Positions 28,045-37,539 of a stretch of 64,000 nt of DNA are shown here, in pieces. The stretch covers positions 62,001-126,000 of the forward strand of contig NZ_FRCP01000013.1 in the NCBI RefSeq assembly GCF_900142955.1. Direction: 5' to 3'. A program made the position numbers and the translations under genes. Position 1 is the stretch's first letter. Every line of letters starts with the position of its first letter. Origin of the DNA: Anaerosporobacter mobilis DSM 15930 (GTDB lineage Bacteria > Bacillota > Clostridia > Lachnospirales > Lachnospiraceae). Below the pieces are notes generated by a model. It made no database searches. It had not been told where the DNA came from and worked only from the letters and a program-made list of their open reading frames with translations.

Positions 28045-28983
28045 ATGAATTACTACGAAAGCTTTCTAAAATCATTACTTTCTTATTCGAAACTACCTAA
28101 TTCTTTGGATATCTCATTTATCATGCCCAATTATTCAAAGAATAATGCTTCCACTCCTCCTTCCCTCATCTATGCAGGCGGAGAGCTCACAATATCATTC
28201 CCTTTCTTCTGTGAATCATCTGGCTTTTCCTCTTATATTCTTCTCTATACCATAAAAGGTAGTTCAACGATTACTATTGAAAAGACAGTCTACCAGTTAC
28301 AAGAAAATAACTTACTTTTTCTTGACTGCAATTTACCTTTTAAGATAAGTTCTTATAACAGCAATTGGAAGTTTCAAATCCTATATCTTAAAGAGGATTT
28401 CATAAATCAATACTTTTCAATCTTTAATGATAATAATAACTTCATATACGATGTTAAACCTTATTCTTGTGTTTCTTCCTGTTTCAGAAATATAATTAAT
28501 CCTCAGCATACAAACACTTCTCTATCAAACCTTTATGAAACGAAATGGATTATTGATATACTTACAGAGATTTGCATCCACGAAAAGAATCTAGATAATC
28601 CAGAAGATTATATACCAGAATATATAAGAAAATCGAAAGATATCCTTGATAATAAACTTACGCAAACTTTCTCACTTGATGAATTAGCTGATGAATTGCA
28701 AGTTAATAAATATAGACTGTGTCGTGAATTCTCTAAGTACTACAATATGCCACCACTTCGCTATCTTAACCATAAAAAAATCGAGAAGTCAAAAGAACTT
28801 CTGTTTGGTACTAATCTAACAATAACGGAAATAAGTACAAGACTTGGAATTGAGAATGTAAATCACTTCATCCAGTTATTTAAAAAAGAAACAGGAGCCA
28901 CCCCACTTGCTTACAAGCAGGAAGCTCCCTCTTCTATACGCGAATTACACTCTCCTTACAAACCAGACGACCTCGACCAATAA
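28045..28983 (+). CDS. AraC-family transcriptional regulator with cupin-like N-terminus
   Basis: 312 residues. The N-terminal ~150 residues resemble an AraC arabinose-binding (cupin) domain, with SSTITIEKTVYQLQENNLLFLDCNLPF. The C-terminal ~100 residues carry two helix-turn-helices (FSLDELADELQVNKYRLCREF and LTITEISTRLGIENVNHFIQLF). Divergent from the ABC/GH130 genes, so probably their activator in response to an imported sugar. The last 50 bases overlap the end of the lacI-type gene on the other strand, so neither gene has room for a separate terminator. Confidence 0.9.
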   Translation: MNYYESFLKSLLSYSKLPNSLDISFIMPNYSKNNASTPPSLIYAGGELTISFPFFCESSGFSSYILLYTIKGSSTITIEKTVYQLQENNLLFLDCNLPFKISSYNSNWKFQILYLKEDFINQYFSIFNDNNNFIYDVKPYSCVSSCFRNIINPQHTNTSLSNLYETKWIIDILTEICIHEKNLDNPEDYIPEYIRKSKDILDNKLTQTFSLDELADELQVNKYRLCREFSKYYNMPPLRYLNHKKIEKSKELLFGTNLTITEISTRLGIENVNHFIQLFKKETGATPLAYKQEAPSSIRELHSPYKPDDLDQ

Positions 28984-29953
28984 AGATTCCTGATTTGTAA
29001 CTTTTATTATCAATTTTCTTTAATATCGTATTAACGGTACAGCGAGCCATCTCATGAATATCAACTTCATATGTAGTTATACCGATTTCGCATAATCCCG
29101 GATATAGGTAGTTATCAAAACCAACTACTGAGACATCATTCGGAACGCTGTACCCATTTTCTTGCAAACATTTAATCACATAACTTGCTGTTAAATCACA
29201 GTTACAGACATAGGCCGTTGGCATATCTTCAACTATTAATTTCTTGCTGTCAATGTCAATCTTTCCAGTTCTCGTATCTCTATCATCTACTATCCATTCT
29301 GGCTTTACAATCAACCCATGTTCCATCATTGCTTTCGCAAATCCAAAATAACGGTCTGTAATACTATCGGTTGCTAACATAGTTCCCACAAATCCTATCT
29401 TTTTATGTCCCATTTCAAAAAGGTAATTCGTTAAGACATAAGATCCAAAATAACTATTGGATATAACAGAATCGCATGTTTGCTTTTCATCATAAAAATC
29501 CATATAAACAGTGGGTAATGCTGATACCTCCTTCATCTTCTGTAGATAGGCATCTTTCATTCTTCCAATTACTATGACTCCATCAACCTTTTGTTCTAGT
29601 ATTAATTTAGGCAATATAGTATATTCTTCATCAGCTTCACTAATCACTTCTAACATAGAAAAACAATTTTTCGTTGCAATTTTACTTGTAACTGCTTGAT
29701 ACATTTGCCAATAAAATGAATTAAATTTCCCCAAAAATTTATCAGCAATTATTATCCCTATATTATAACCGCTACTAACAACAGTTTTCTTTATTGCAGA
29801 AGGCTGACGGTATCCCATCTCATCGGCTAGCTTCTTAATCTTCTCCCTTAATTCCTCACTTACTCCCTTTTGATTTGAAAGTGCTTTCGATACCGTTACC
29901 GTACTTACATTCAACACTGTTGCTAAATCTGCTAATTTAACTGATTTCGCCAT
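28934..29953 (-). CDS. LacI-family transcriptional regulator (copy 2 of a near-twin pair)
   Basis: 339 residues, ATG at 29953 behind GGAAGGG. It has the same domain plan as the regulator at 19829-20848, with the same recognition helix (VSTVTVSKALSNQKGVSEEL). Divergence is concentrated in the ligand-binding half, which suggests the two repress the same operators in response to different ligands. A TTAGCTAA box lies upstream at 30057-30064. The 3' end overlaps the convergent AraC gene by 50 bases. Confidence 0.92.
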   Translation of the reverse strand: MAKSVKLADLATVLNVSTVTVSKALSNQKGVSEELREKIKKLADEMGYRQPSAIKKTVVSSGYNIGIIIADKFLGKFNSFYWQMYQAVTSKIATKNCFSMLEVISEADEEYTILPKLILEQKVDGVIVIGRMKDAYLQKMKEVSALPTVYMDFYDEKQTCDSVISNSYFGSYVLTNYLFEMGHKKIGFVGTMLATDSITDRYFGFAKAMMEHGLIVKPEWIVDDRDTRTGKIDIDSKKLIVEDMPTAYVCNCDLTASYVIKCLQENGYSVPNDVSVVGFDNYLYPGLCEIGITTYEVDIHEMARCTVNTILKKIDNKSYKSGIFIGRGRLVCKESVIRV

Positions 29954-30056
29954 ATCATATCCCTTCCTATCTACGAATACAGGTTACTGTATATTATTTC
30001 TTTGCATAAAATAAACTTGGTATTCTTATCCATTTTTAGTTTTCATAAAGTTAATT

Positions 30057-30064
30057 TTAGCTAA
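30057..30064. promoter_or_regulatory. Candidate LacI-type operator (TTAGCTAA)
   Basis: Palindrome TTAGCTAA in the context AGTTAATTTTAGCTAATT, about 105 bases upstream of the second lacI-type gene. The same core and flanks occur before the twin gene at 20933-20950. Confidence 0.35.
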
Positions 30065-30139
30065 TTTATAGTATAATATTATTTTCTTCTTGCCATTTTG
30101 TCAAGTACCAAAGCCTATTTTCATACTATTGTGCAACAC

Positions 30140-31822
30140 TTATTCGTAATAGTTCCATTCTGCTACCTTATTTACTAACTGCTTAAACTCTTTTTTATAT
30201 CCATCATCAAATTCTATTCGATTCAATCTTTTACGAAGATGGTTCATTGAACCGTTCTCAAGATATGGGCTATCCTTTAATATCATTGCAAATTCAGCGA
30301 TACAAGTAGCAAAGTTCCAATCGTCACTTGTTTTATTGGTATATGCTCTTGTGGTAACTGGATACGTTAATAACTTACTTTCTTCTTTATCAGGCTCTTT
30401 GTAACGAACTTTAATGGTCAATAATTCATCCTTATATTTCTCATCCACTGACGAATATCTGCTTCCAGTTACTTTCTCATCCAATTCCATATTGCTTGAT
30501 ACGGGAACTAACTCATATAAAGCAGTCACAGAATGCCCTGCTCCTATTTCACCTGCATCTTTCGCATCATCTTTAAAATCTTCAGTTGCAAGAACACGAT
30601 TTTCATATCCAATTAACCGATATCCTTTTATCTGCTCTGGATTAAATTCCACTTGGAATTTCACATCTTTTGCGACAGTTACCATATTAGCACCAAGTTC
30701 ATCAACCAGAACTTTCTTAGCCTCATAAACGGAATCGATATACGCATAATTTCCATTACCATTATCCGCAAGTGCCTCCATATTATTATCCTTAATATTA
30801 CCTGTTCCAAATCCTAATACCGACAAGTAGATTCCACTATCTCTTTTCTTCGTTATCAATTCAGTTAATTCGTATTCCGTTGTAAGTCCGACATTCAAAT
30901 CTCCATCTGTAGCAAGTATGACACGATTATTACCGCCTTTAATAAAGTACCTCTCTGCAAGCTCATATGCCGCCTGAATCCCTGCACTTCCTGCTGTACT
31001 TCCCCCTGCTTCTAGACTTGTTATCTTCTCAATGATTCGATTCGTCTCATTCCCCTTAGCCCCTTCTAATATAACTGCATCTTCTCCTGCATAAACTACA
31101 ATTGAAACACGGTCTTTTCTTGTAAGATTTTCTGCTAACATGCAAAATGCTTGCTGCATTAGCGGTAATTTATCAGGATCATTCATAGATCCTGATACAT
31201 CAAGTAAAAATACCAGATTAGAATTAGGACCCTCGGAAAAATCAATATTTTTTGTCTGCATACCAACCATCATAAGTGACGTATTAGGATTCCAAGGGCA
31301 TTTACCAATCTCTACATTAACACCAAATGGCTCCCTCCCAGTAGGTCCTTCATAATCGTAATTAAAATAATTCAACATCTCTTCTACCCTGATTGCATCT
31401 TCATCATAAATGTATCCTTCCTTAATCATTCTTCTTAAATTACTATAGGACGCTGTATCTACATCCGCAGAGAATGTTGATAATGGTTCTTTGGAAACTG
31501 CCACAAATCCATTCTCAGCATAGCTATTATATTCTTCCCCGGAACCACTGTAATAGATATCCTCCTTTATATCCGTCTCAACATCATAGCTATTGGTTGT
31601 ATAATCACTATCAGTTGCAGACCCACTATCATATGTAGTGTCACTATCGTCTGCAGATGTACTATACTCAACTCCAGTATCATAGGTATCACTTGTATTG
31701 CTCGAATATTCTGTCGAATTATACCCATCCTTTTTAGCCTCATCCTTTGACTTCCTTCCACAACCTACCATTACAAAAACTAAAACTACCATTACCAATG
31801 CAAACTTTTCCTTCTTATTCAT
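30140..31822 (-). CDS. VWA-domain surface lipoprotein (YfbK type)
   Basis: 560 residues from the ATG at 31822 behind AAGGAGG. A lipoprotein signal ends VFVMVGC, followed by about 75 residues rich in Ser, Thr, Asp and Tyr that act as a flexible spacer. A VWA_N-like segment (FSADVDTASYSNLRRMI) precedes the von Willebrand A domain with the MIDAS motif DVSGSMND and a later GGSTAGS. The C-terminal part (DUF3520-like) contains VKFQVEFNPEQIKGYRLIGYENR. Related proteins occur widely as cell-envelope lipoproteins of unknown function. It stands alone, divergent from the GH95 gene. Confidence 0.85.
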   Translation of the reverse strand: MNKKEKFALVMVVLVFVMVGCGRKSKDEAKKDGYNSTEYSSNTSDTYDTGVEYSTSADDSDTTYDSGSATDSDYTTNSYDVETDIKEDIYYSGSGEEYNSYAENGFVAVSKEPLSTFSADVDTASYSNLRRMIKEGYIYDEDAIRVEEMLNYFNYDYEGPTGREPFGVNVEIGKCPWNPNTSLMMVGMQTKNIDFSEGPNSNLVFLLDVSGSMNDPDKLPLMQQAFCMLAENLTRKDRVSIVVYAGEDAVILEGAKGNETNRIIEKITSLEAGGSTAGSAGIQAAYELAERYFIKGGNNRVILATDGDLNVGLTTEYELTELITKKRDSGIYLSVLGFGTGNIKDNNMEALADNGNGNYAYIDSVYEAKKVLVDELGANMVTVAKDVKFQVEFNPEQIKGYRLIGYENRVLATEDFKDDAKDAGEIGAGHSVTALYELVPVSSNMELDEKVTGSRYSSVDEKYKDELLTIKVRYKEPDKEESKLLTYPVTTRAYTNKTSDDWNFATCIAEFAMILKDSPYLENGSMNHLRKRLNRIEFDDGYKKEFKQLVNKVAEWNYYE

Positions 31823-32079
31823 ACTCTTTTCCTCCTTTTCAACCCTCTTAATAAAGATACTCATTTATAGATACTCATTTAAAGCTACTTATTAAAAATA
31901 ATTGGAACTCATATCCATCTATCTATTAGACGATAACAAATCAATAGTGGTTCCCACATTATGTAAAGCATTATCATCGTATAAGAAGTCAACTACGTTA
32001 TAGTTACATTACCTTTAGTAGCGTATAATTTAGTTAATAAACTAATTGATTAAAGAATTTTTCTGGGAGGATAGATCTA

Positions 32080-34401
32080 ATGAATACATATACTGATGAT
32101 TTGAAGTTATGGTATAAAGAACCTGCTAATAACTGGGATGAAGCACTCCCTACAGGTAACGGACGATTAGGTGGAATGGTATTTGGAAACATCTATAGTG
32201 AACGAATTCAATTGAACGAGGATAGTGTCTGGTATGGAGGTCCAATCGATCGAAACAATCCAGATGCATACAAGAATCTTGATAAGATCCGATCTTTACT
32301 CATGGAAGGCAAAATCAAAGAAGCCGAAGAACTTTCAGCACTCGCACTCTCGGGTACACCTGAATGCCAGCGACATTATGAAACCTTAGGTGACTTATAT
32401 CTTTTTTTCACAAACGAAAAAGGAGAAGTTACCAATTATACACGTGAACTTGACCTAACAACTGGCGTAATCCAAACTGACTTCACCCTTGATGGAACTC
32501 GTTATACTCGTAGTGTCTTTACAAGTTTTCCCCATCAAGTTATGGTTGTTCGACTTCGTTCTGACAAACCAAATGGACTTAACTTTCACACACAACTCTC
32601 TAGAGGTACTGCCCCATGGAACTTTGAACCATTTTCAACGCACAAATTCCGATATAACGGAGGCTTCAATGCCTATATAGATAAATCTTGCACCGTAGGT
32701 TCAGATAGTAGCTTAATGACGGGCCAATGCGGTGGCAAAGGTGCGGTAGAGTTCTCTAGTAGAATCAAAGTCCAGGCAGAGGGTGGTTCTGTAAGAACTC
32801 TTGGTAATAGTGTAATCGTTGAGAATGCCAACACTGTAACTATATTCCTCACAGCTAATACAACCTTCCGCGTTGAAAACCCAGAATTATATTGTCAAAC
32901 CCAATTAGAACAAATATCACAGCAGCCTTACGAGGTAATCTATCAAGAATACTTAACCGACTACCAAAGTTTATTTAATCGAGTTGAAATTGATGTACGT
33001 ACTGACAGAGGGGTGTTCTTAAACTCACTTGCTACCAATGAACGAATAGAACGATTTAAAGAAGGAAAAGACGATTATGGATTATTAAATCTATTCTTCC
33101 AATATGGCCGTTACCTACTACTCTCCAGTAGCCGCCCCGGCTCCCTCCCTGCAAATCTGCAAGGAATCTGGAACAAAGATATGCTACCAATATGGGATAG
33201 TAAGTATACCATCAACATAAACACCCAGATGAATTATTGGCCTGCAGAAACTTGTAATCTATCCGAATGTCATCTCCCCTTATTTGATTTACTTGAAAGA
33301 ATGCGAGAAAATGGGCGTAAAACAGCAAAGGTTATGTACAATTGCAGAGGTTTTATGGCGCATCACAACACGGATATATGGGCTGATACTGCACCACAAG
33401 ATGTATGCCTTAGCTCAACGTATTGGGTAATGGGCGCTGCATGGCTAAGCATACATTTATGGGAACATTATCAGTTTACACTTGATGGAGAATTCCTAAA
33501 GCAAGCCTATCCTACAATGAAAGAGGCTTCTGAGTTCTTACTCGACTTCTTAATTGAAAGCCCAGATGGTAAGTTAATTACTTGTCCAACGATTTCACCG
33601 GAGAATGAATACCGTTTACCATCAGGAGAAACAGGGGTCATGTGTATGGGAGCTTCCATGGACAGTCAAATTACAATGGAGCTCTTTACCGCATGCATAA
33701 ATGCCTCTCTAATTCTTGGAATTGATGAAGACTTTCGTAACACATTGACAGAAACATTACAGCAGATTCCAACTCCAGAGATTGGTAAGTACGGTCAGAT
33801 TAAAGAATGGGTAGAAGACTATGAGGAAATCGAACCAGGTCACCGTCACATCTCCCATCTGTTCGCTTTGCATCCAGGTAGCCAAATCTCTCCCGAATCC
33901 ACACCTGAATTAGCGGCTGCTGCCCGTAAAACCTTAGAGAGAAGACTCTCTTTTGGCGGTGGACATACTGGTTGGAGTAAAGCATGGATTATCAATATGT
34001 GGGCTAGGTTAGGAGCCGGTGAAGAATCCCTAAAAAACATAGAAGAACTTATTAAGAATTCAACCCTACCAAACCTTTTTGATAATCATCCACCATTTCA
34101 AATCGATGGGAATTTTGGTTGTACAGCAGGCATTGCTGAGATGTTGTTACAAAGCCATGAAGATGTAATACATCTTCTTCCTGCCCTTCCTGATAGATGG
34201 AAAAATGGTTATGTAAAAGGATTAAAAGCCCGTGGTGGATACGAAATAAGTTTAGAGTGGAATGCTAATAAACTAACGCATCTAGAAATCGTTGCTAATC
34301 ATTATAGCGAAGTGACATTACGATATAATGATACAATCTTTACTCTTCTGTTAGAGAAGGGTAACGTTTATTCTATCAGTGATTTTTCTTCTAGCAATTA
34401 A
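32080..34401 (+). CDS. GH95 alpha-L-fucosidase (cytoplasmic)
   Basis: 773 residues, a full-length GH95 protein. The N-terminal domain starts LWYKEPANNWDEALPTGNGRLGGM, followed by the (alpha/alpha)6 catalytic domain with GRYLLLSSSRPGSLPANLQGIWN, NTQMNYWPAE and HHNTDIWADTAP. The last two carry the Asn residues that activate water in this inverting family, and ISPENEY is near the expected acid Glu. No signal peptide, so it acts on imported fucosylated oligosaccharides, for example from xyloglucan or host glycans. GH95 also includes some alpha-galactosidases. Ribosome binding site GGGAGG, 9 bases from the ATG. Monocistronic. Confidence 0.93.
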   Translation: MNTYTDDLKLWYKEPANNWDEALPTGNGRLGGMVFGNIYSERIQLNEDSVWYGGPIDRNNPDAYKNLDKIRSLLMEGKIKEAEELSALALSGTPECQRHYETLGDLYLFFTNEKGEVTNYTRELDLTTGVIQTDFTLDGTRYTRSVFTSFPHQVMVVRLRSDKPNGLNFHTQLSRGTAPWNFEPFSTHKFRYNGGFNAYIDKSCTVGSDSSLMTGQCGGKGAVEFSSRIKVQAEGGSVRTLGNSVIVENANTVTIFLTANTTFRVENPELYCQTQLEQISQQPYEVIYQEYLTDYQSLFNRVEIDVRTDRGVFLNSLATNERIERFKEGKDDYGLLNLFFQYGRYLLLSSSRPGSLPANLQGIWNKDMLPIWDSKYTININTQMNYWPAETCNLSECHLPLFDLLERMRENGRKTAKVMYNCRGFMAHHNTDIWADTAPQDVCLSSTYWVMGAAWLSIHLWEHYQFTLDGEFLKQAYPTMKEASEFLLDFLIESPDGKLITCPTISPENEYRLPSGETGVMCMGASMDSQITMELFTACINASLILGIDEDFRNTLTETLQQIPTPEIGKYGQIKEWVEDYEEIEPGHRHISHLFALHPGSQISPESTPELAAAARKTLERRLSFGGGHTGWSKAWIINMWARLGAGEESLKNIEELIKNSTLPNLFDNHPPFQIDGNFGCTAGIAEMLLQSHEDVIHLLPALPDRWKNGYVKGLKARGGYEISLEWNANKLTHLEIVANHYSEVTLRYNDTIFTLLLEKGNVYSISDFSSSN

Positions 34402-34416
34402 CTATGTCCTGAACCT

Positions 34417-34450
34417 AAAGAAGGAAGGCTATCATTCGCCTTCCTTCTTT
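34417..34450. terminator. Bidirectional terminator between GH95 and anti-sigma genes
   Basis: AAAGAAGGAAGGC (34417-34429) pairs perfectly with GCCTTCCTTCTTT (34438-34450), a 13-bp stem with an 8-base loop, shortly after the GH95 stop and before the end of the convergent anti-sigma gene. Confidence 0.85.
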
Positions 34451-34483
34451 AATATAATACTTATAACCGTTTAAACAGTTATC

Positions 34484-35644
34484 CTACTGAAACTGATACA
34501 TCATTCCATACATCTTACCGTCTGCATCTTTACGATAAGCAACTATATACTGAACACTCTCTTCATCACCATTGATTTCAACAGTTTGGGGCGAAAATCC
34601 CTCCTCAATACCTGCAAATATGTCCTCTAATATTACATATAAATTTACTCCTGAGCCATCTTTTGCTTCATACGTATATGTTGCAGCTCCATCTACATCT
34701 GCTGTTAGCTCCATAACAGAATCTTTTAGTAACGTACCAGCCGCTACTCTTTCTTCTACATCTCCTTCTGCATTCTTTAAAGCCGACGCATCCACACTCT
34801 CGTTAATTTCATCTTCTTTCGAATCTTCATCTTCTTCTGTTTCCATTTCACTAATATACACATCTGCTTTTTCACGATTAGCTTTCGATATATCTATCGG
34901 AAGATCAAACAATACATTGATCCCTTCATACTCGGAGTTAGGTGTAATCTCCCCAGTTAACTCATCATAATCATACGCATCAACACTATAGAATGTTGTA
35001 TCACTTACACAAAGATAGATGCCTCGATCCGCAAACATCTCAACATTATTGCATTCCATTAGTCGATACAGTATTCCATCTTCTACAAAATCTTGATATC
35101 CACCATTCATTGTAGCAATATTATATTGCCAAGGCTTCAATCCTTTGATTAATGGTGAAACAAAGAATGGTTCCTGACCATAATTCTCATCCGATGTTGA
35201 TGGCATCGGTGTACCGTCCGTGTTTGCTATTGCAACTACTGCATACGTTCGATCCGATAATATTTCTTCGTCACCTGTTGCTATATAGTCTGATATTTCT
35301 GTTCCCGAAACTATACCAAGTAATGTTATATCATATTGATCTGACTGTACTGTTTTATTGATGGAGACTGCATCTTTACCTTTAAAGGCATCTGCTAACT
35401 TATAATCTTCAAACTTTTCTGCAACCTTCTCTGTCCCCAAAAATCTAGAAGCCGCTAATGCTGTTCCAGATAACGCTAGTATTGTTAATGCTGCCGCCGC
35501 TACCATTGGCATTCTTTTCTTCTTACTCATTGCATTTCTCTCCTTTGCCTTCGATATAATCGTTTGATTAAGGAGGTCATCCGGCTCTTTTGTAACCGAT
35601 AAAACTTGTTTTAATAACATATTAATTTGCTTATCTTCTTTCAT
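34484..35644 (-). CDS. Putative membrane anti-sigma factor (DUF4179-like)
   Basis: 386 residues. A short cytoplasmic N-terminus (about 45 residues, MKEDKQINMLLKQVLSVTKEP) precedes one membrane helix at about 46-66 and a large extracytoplasmic part with KYDITLLGIVSG-type strands and an acidic low-complexity insertion (EDEDSKEDEINE). The N-terminus lacks the His-x3-Cys-x2-Cys zinc motif of classical anti-sigma domains. The gene starts inside the end of the ECF sigma gene (14-base overlap, GGAGG nine bases before the ATG), the usual arrangement for a sigma factor and its membrane inhibitor. Signal unknown. Confidence 0.75.
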   Translation of the reverse strand: MKEDKQINMLLKQVLSVTKEPDDLLNQTIISKAKERNAMSKKKRMPMVAAAALTILALSGTALAASRFLGTEKVAEKFEDYKLADAFKGKDAVSINKTVQSDQYDITLLGIVSGTEISDYIATGDEEILSDRTYAVVAIANTDGTPMPSTSDENYGQEPFFVSPLIKGLKPWQYNIATMNGGYQDFVEDGILYRLMECNNVEMFADRGIYLCVSDTTFYSVDAYDYDELTGEITPNSEYEGINVLFDLPIDISKANREKADVYISEMETEEDEDSKEDEINESVDASALKNAEGDVEERVAAGTLLKDSVMELTADVDGAATYTYEAKDGSGVNLYVILEDIFAGIEEGFSPQTVEINGDEESVQYIVAYRKDADGKMYGMMYQFQ

Positions 35645-36176
35645 AACCGTGTTCCTCCAACTTTACTTTCAATTCTTTTCTTGCTTTAAAGAGTCTGCTT
35701 TTTACTGTACCTGTTGGAATCTTCATAATCTTAGCTATATTCTCAACAGGAAGTTCAAGTGTATAGTATAAATACAGTGGTATTTTCAATTTATCACTAA
35801 GCTGTTCCACCTCATATCGTACAATTTGACACATTTCCTTATTAATCATTCGATCTTCTGTCGTAATAGACTTCGTAAGTTCCATACTCAAGCCATTTTC
35901 ACCGCCTGAGTTTTCATTAAGTGATTCCATCGGAGCAATCCTCTGCCTTCTAGCATACTTTCTTCGACTATTCTTCCATATACCAATTGCAATTGCTAAC
36001 AAATAGCTTTTCGGATTTTCATTCTGATGCATCTTTCCCTTACGTTCTATTGCTTTTAGAAATGTTTCTTGATACAAATCGTCTGCCTCTATTTTGTTAT
36101 GTGTCAAACTACAACAGAATGTGTATATAGCATTCCCATGCATTTCAACTAATTCACTTATCTCTCTCGTATTCAC
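35631..36176 (-). CDS. ECF-type RNA polymerase sigma factor
   Basis: 181 residues from a GTG at 36176, seven bases after AAAAGGAG. The ATG at 36194 would place that ribosome binding site inside the gene, so I prefer GTG. Sigma region 2 is HGNAIYTFCCSLTHNKIEADDLYQETFLKAI; region 4 is LPVENIAKIMKIPTGTVKSRLFKARKEL. It directs RNA polymerase to a small regulon and is held by the adjacent membrane protein. TGAACC about 90 bases upstream resembles an ECF -35, hinting at autoregulation, but the matching -10 is unclear. Confidence 0.92.
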   Translation of the reverse strand: MNTREISELVEMHGNAIYTFCCSLTHNKIEADDLYQETFLKAIERKGKMHQNENPKSYLLAIAIGIWKNSRRKYARRQRIAPMESLNENSGGENGLSMELTKSITTEDRMINKEMCQIVRYEVEQLSDKLKIPLYLYYTLELPVENIAKIMKIPTGTVKSRLFKARKELKVKLEEHGYERR

Positions 36177-36376
36177 AAGCAGTCTCCTTTTCATATCATT
36201 GAATGGTTCGCGGCGCCAACAATAAACCTCTTCATAGATATATTGTCATATATATGTAATTGGTTCATTTTAATTTTACTATATTCTTTCTATGCCTTCT
36301 CTTAATTCTATATAAAACCAGCGTTATCTCAACCTTAATTCCATAATAATACATATTCCAAAACCAAACTATACTT

Positions 36377-36426
36377 AAAAAAAGGACGCATCAGATAACT
36401 TCCATCCGTGGATGGTCTGTGCGCCC
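36377..36426 (-). terminator. Terminator of the DUF2871 gene, with nested hairpin
   Basis: GGACGCA..CAGA (36384-36395) pairs with TCTGTGCGCCC (36416-36426). CCATCC and GGATGG form an inner hairpin. On the minus strand seven T follow (36383-36377). Confidence 0.85.
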
Positions 36427-36467
36427 TAATTCTAATCTTCTCTTATAAATAGATTACTCAACATCTA

Positions 36468-36890
36468 TTACTCTGTTTTCTCCGAAAATTCTTTCTTCAA
36501 TGCAATGAATAAAAATATCAATGCAACCATTACAAGTATATGTGATATTCCTGCGAAACCTGAAATCATACCATTTATAGCACTTGAAACTTCTAATTCT
36601 TGTACCTGTATAATACCACGAACCAGCATCATAATTACCATAAATGGGAGACCGATATTATATATTATTAAGAATTTTTTGAAACTCTTATTCTTTCCTA
36701 ATAAAGAATCCTTACAAAACAAAGCTAAAACTAAGAAAAATAATACACCCAATGCAAACAAATGTGTATGTATATATCCTAGCGTAGTCTGTCCCGAAAA
36801 ATCAGAGTATTTTGTGTATTCTCTATAGAACACACCTCCTACCATAGCTAGCCAAAAATAAATAAATGAGATATTTAACATTTTTTTCAT
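36468..36890 (-). CDS. DUF2871 four-helix membrane protein
   Basis: 140 residues from the ATG at 36890 behind AAGGAG; the longer frame from 36953 overlaps the TetR stop and has no signal. Four predicted helices; YIHTHLFALGVLFFLVLALF contains the conserved THxFxLG-like segment of the family, and a second His occurs in GISHILVMVALIF. Similar to cytochrome-oxidase-subunit-I-like small membrane proteins, so haem or metal contact is imaginable, but no function is established. It follows the TetR gene by 50 bases and is probably co-transcribed and repressed by it. Confidence 0.8.
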   Translation of the reverse strand: MKKMLNISFIYFWLAMVGGVFYREYTKYSDFSGQTTLGYIHTHLFALGVLFFLVLALFCKDSLLGKNKSFKKFLIIYNIGLPFMVIMMLVRGIIQVQELEVSSAINGMISGFAGISHILVMVALIFLFIALKKEFSEKTE

Positions 36891-36940
36891 TTCATTTTTC
36901 TCCTTATCCTTAATAATTTCTTTTCTGTAGAAATGTAATC

Positions 36941-37498
36941 TTAATAAATACAACTACTTACCAACTCTAATAAAGCTTTACAATCACTCTGACTATCTAA
37001 TAATAGTGAAATAAAAATTGTAAATACATAGTCTATAAATATGGCAGGCGTCAAGATTTCATTAAAAGCATCTGGACGGACATCTACATCTTTTTCTAAA
37101 ACTATTAAAAAATCCTTTTTCAAATCTTCAAAATACTGCTCCATTATTTGTCGTCCTTTTTCCTTATCATCATCTGAAAAAATTATAGAATGGACTGTAA
37201 AAAATTCTGGATATTTCTTTCCACTTTCTTTTATGCTTTCAAAAAACCATGTAAGGTAGTCTTTAAAATTGATAAAATCAAAATATCCGCCTGTCATATG
37301 TAGTATATCTTTCCAGATTACTTCTATCGTCGCACTAACTAAATCAGCTTTAGAAGGAAAATAGTTGTATATAGAACCTACTGCTACCTTACATTCATTT
37401 GCTACCGTACGCATATTAATAGCAAAAAGTCCTTCCTTCATAACAATCTTCCGACTTACTTCAAGAATTTCCTCTTTCGACGTTGCTGGCAAATTCAT
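36941..37498 (-). CDS. TetR-family transcriptional repressor
   Basis: 185 residues from the ATG at 37498, nine bases after GAGGGGGT; the frame reads back to 37525. The N-terminal helix-turn-helix includes FAINMRTVANECKVAVGSIYNYFPSKADLVSATIE, with the YNYF recognition signature. The C-terminal helical ligand domain has no recognisable substrate motif. A perfect 21-base palindrome sits between its promoter and start codon, so autorepression of the tetR-DUF2871 unit is very likely. Confidence 0.92.
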   Translation of the reverse strand: MNLPATSKEEILEVSRKIVMKEGLFAINMRTVANECKVAVGSIYNYFPSKADLVSATIEVIWKDILHMTGGYFDFINFKDYLTWFFESIKESGKKYPEFFTVHSIIFSDDDKEKGRQIMEQYFEDLKKDFLIVLEKDVDVRPDAFNEILTPAIFIDYVFTIFISLLLDSQSDCKALLELVSSCIY

Positions 37499-37514
37499 TA
37501 GAAGACACCCCCTC

Positions 37515-37535
37515 AATATGAACACTGTTCATATT
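37515..37535. promoter_or_regulatory. TetR operator, perfect 21-base palindrome
   Basis: AATATGAACA, central C, TGTTCATATT: 10+1+10 with no mismatch. It lies 5 bases downstream of the -10 hexamer and 16 bases before the TetR ATG, where a bound dimer would block transcription start. Confidence 0.85.
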
Positions 37536-37539
37536 GGAT

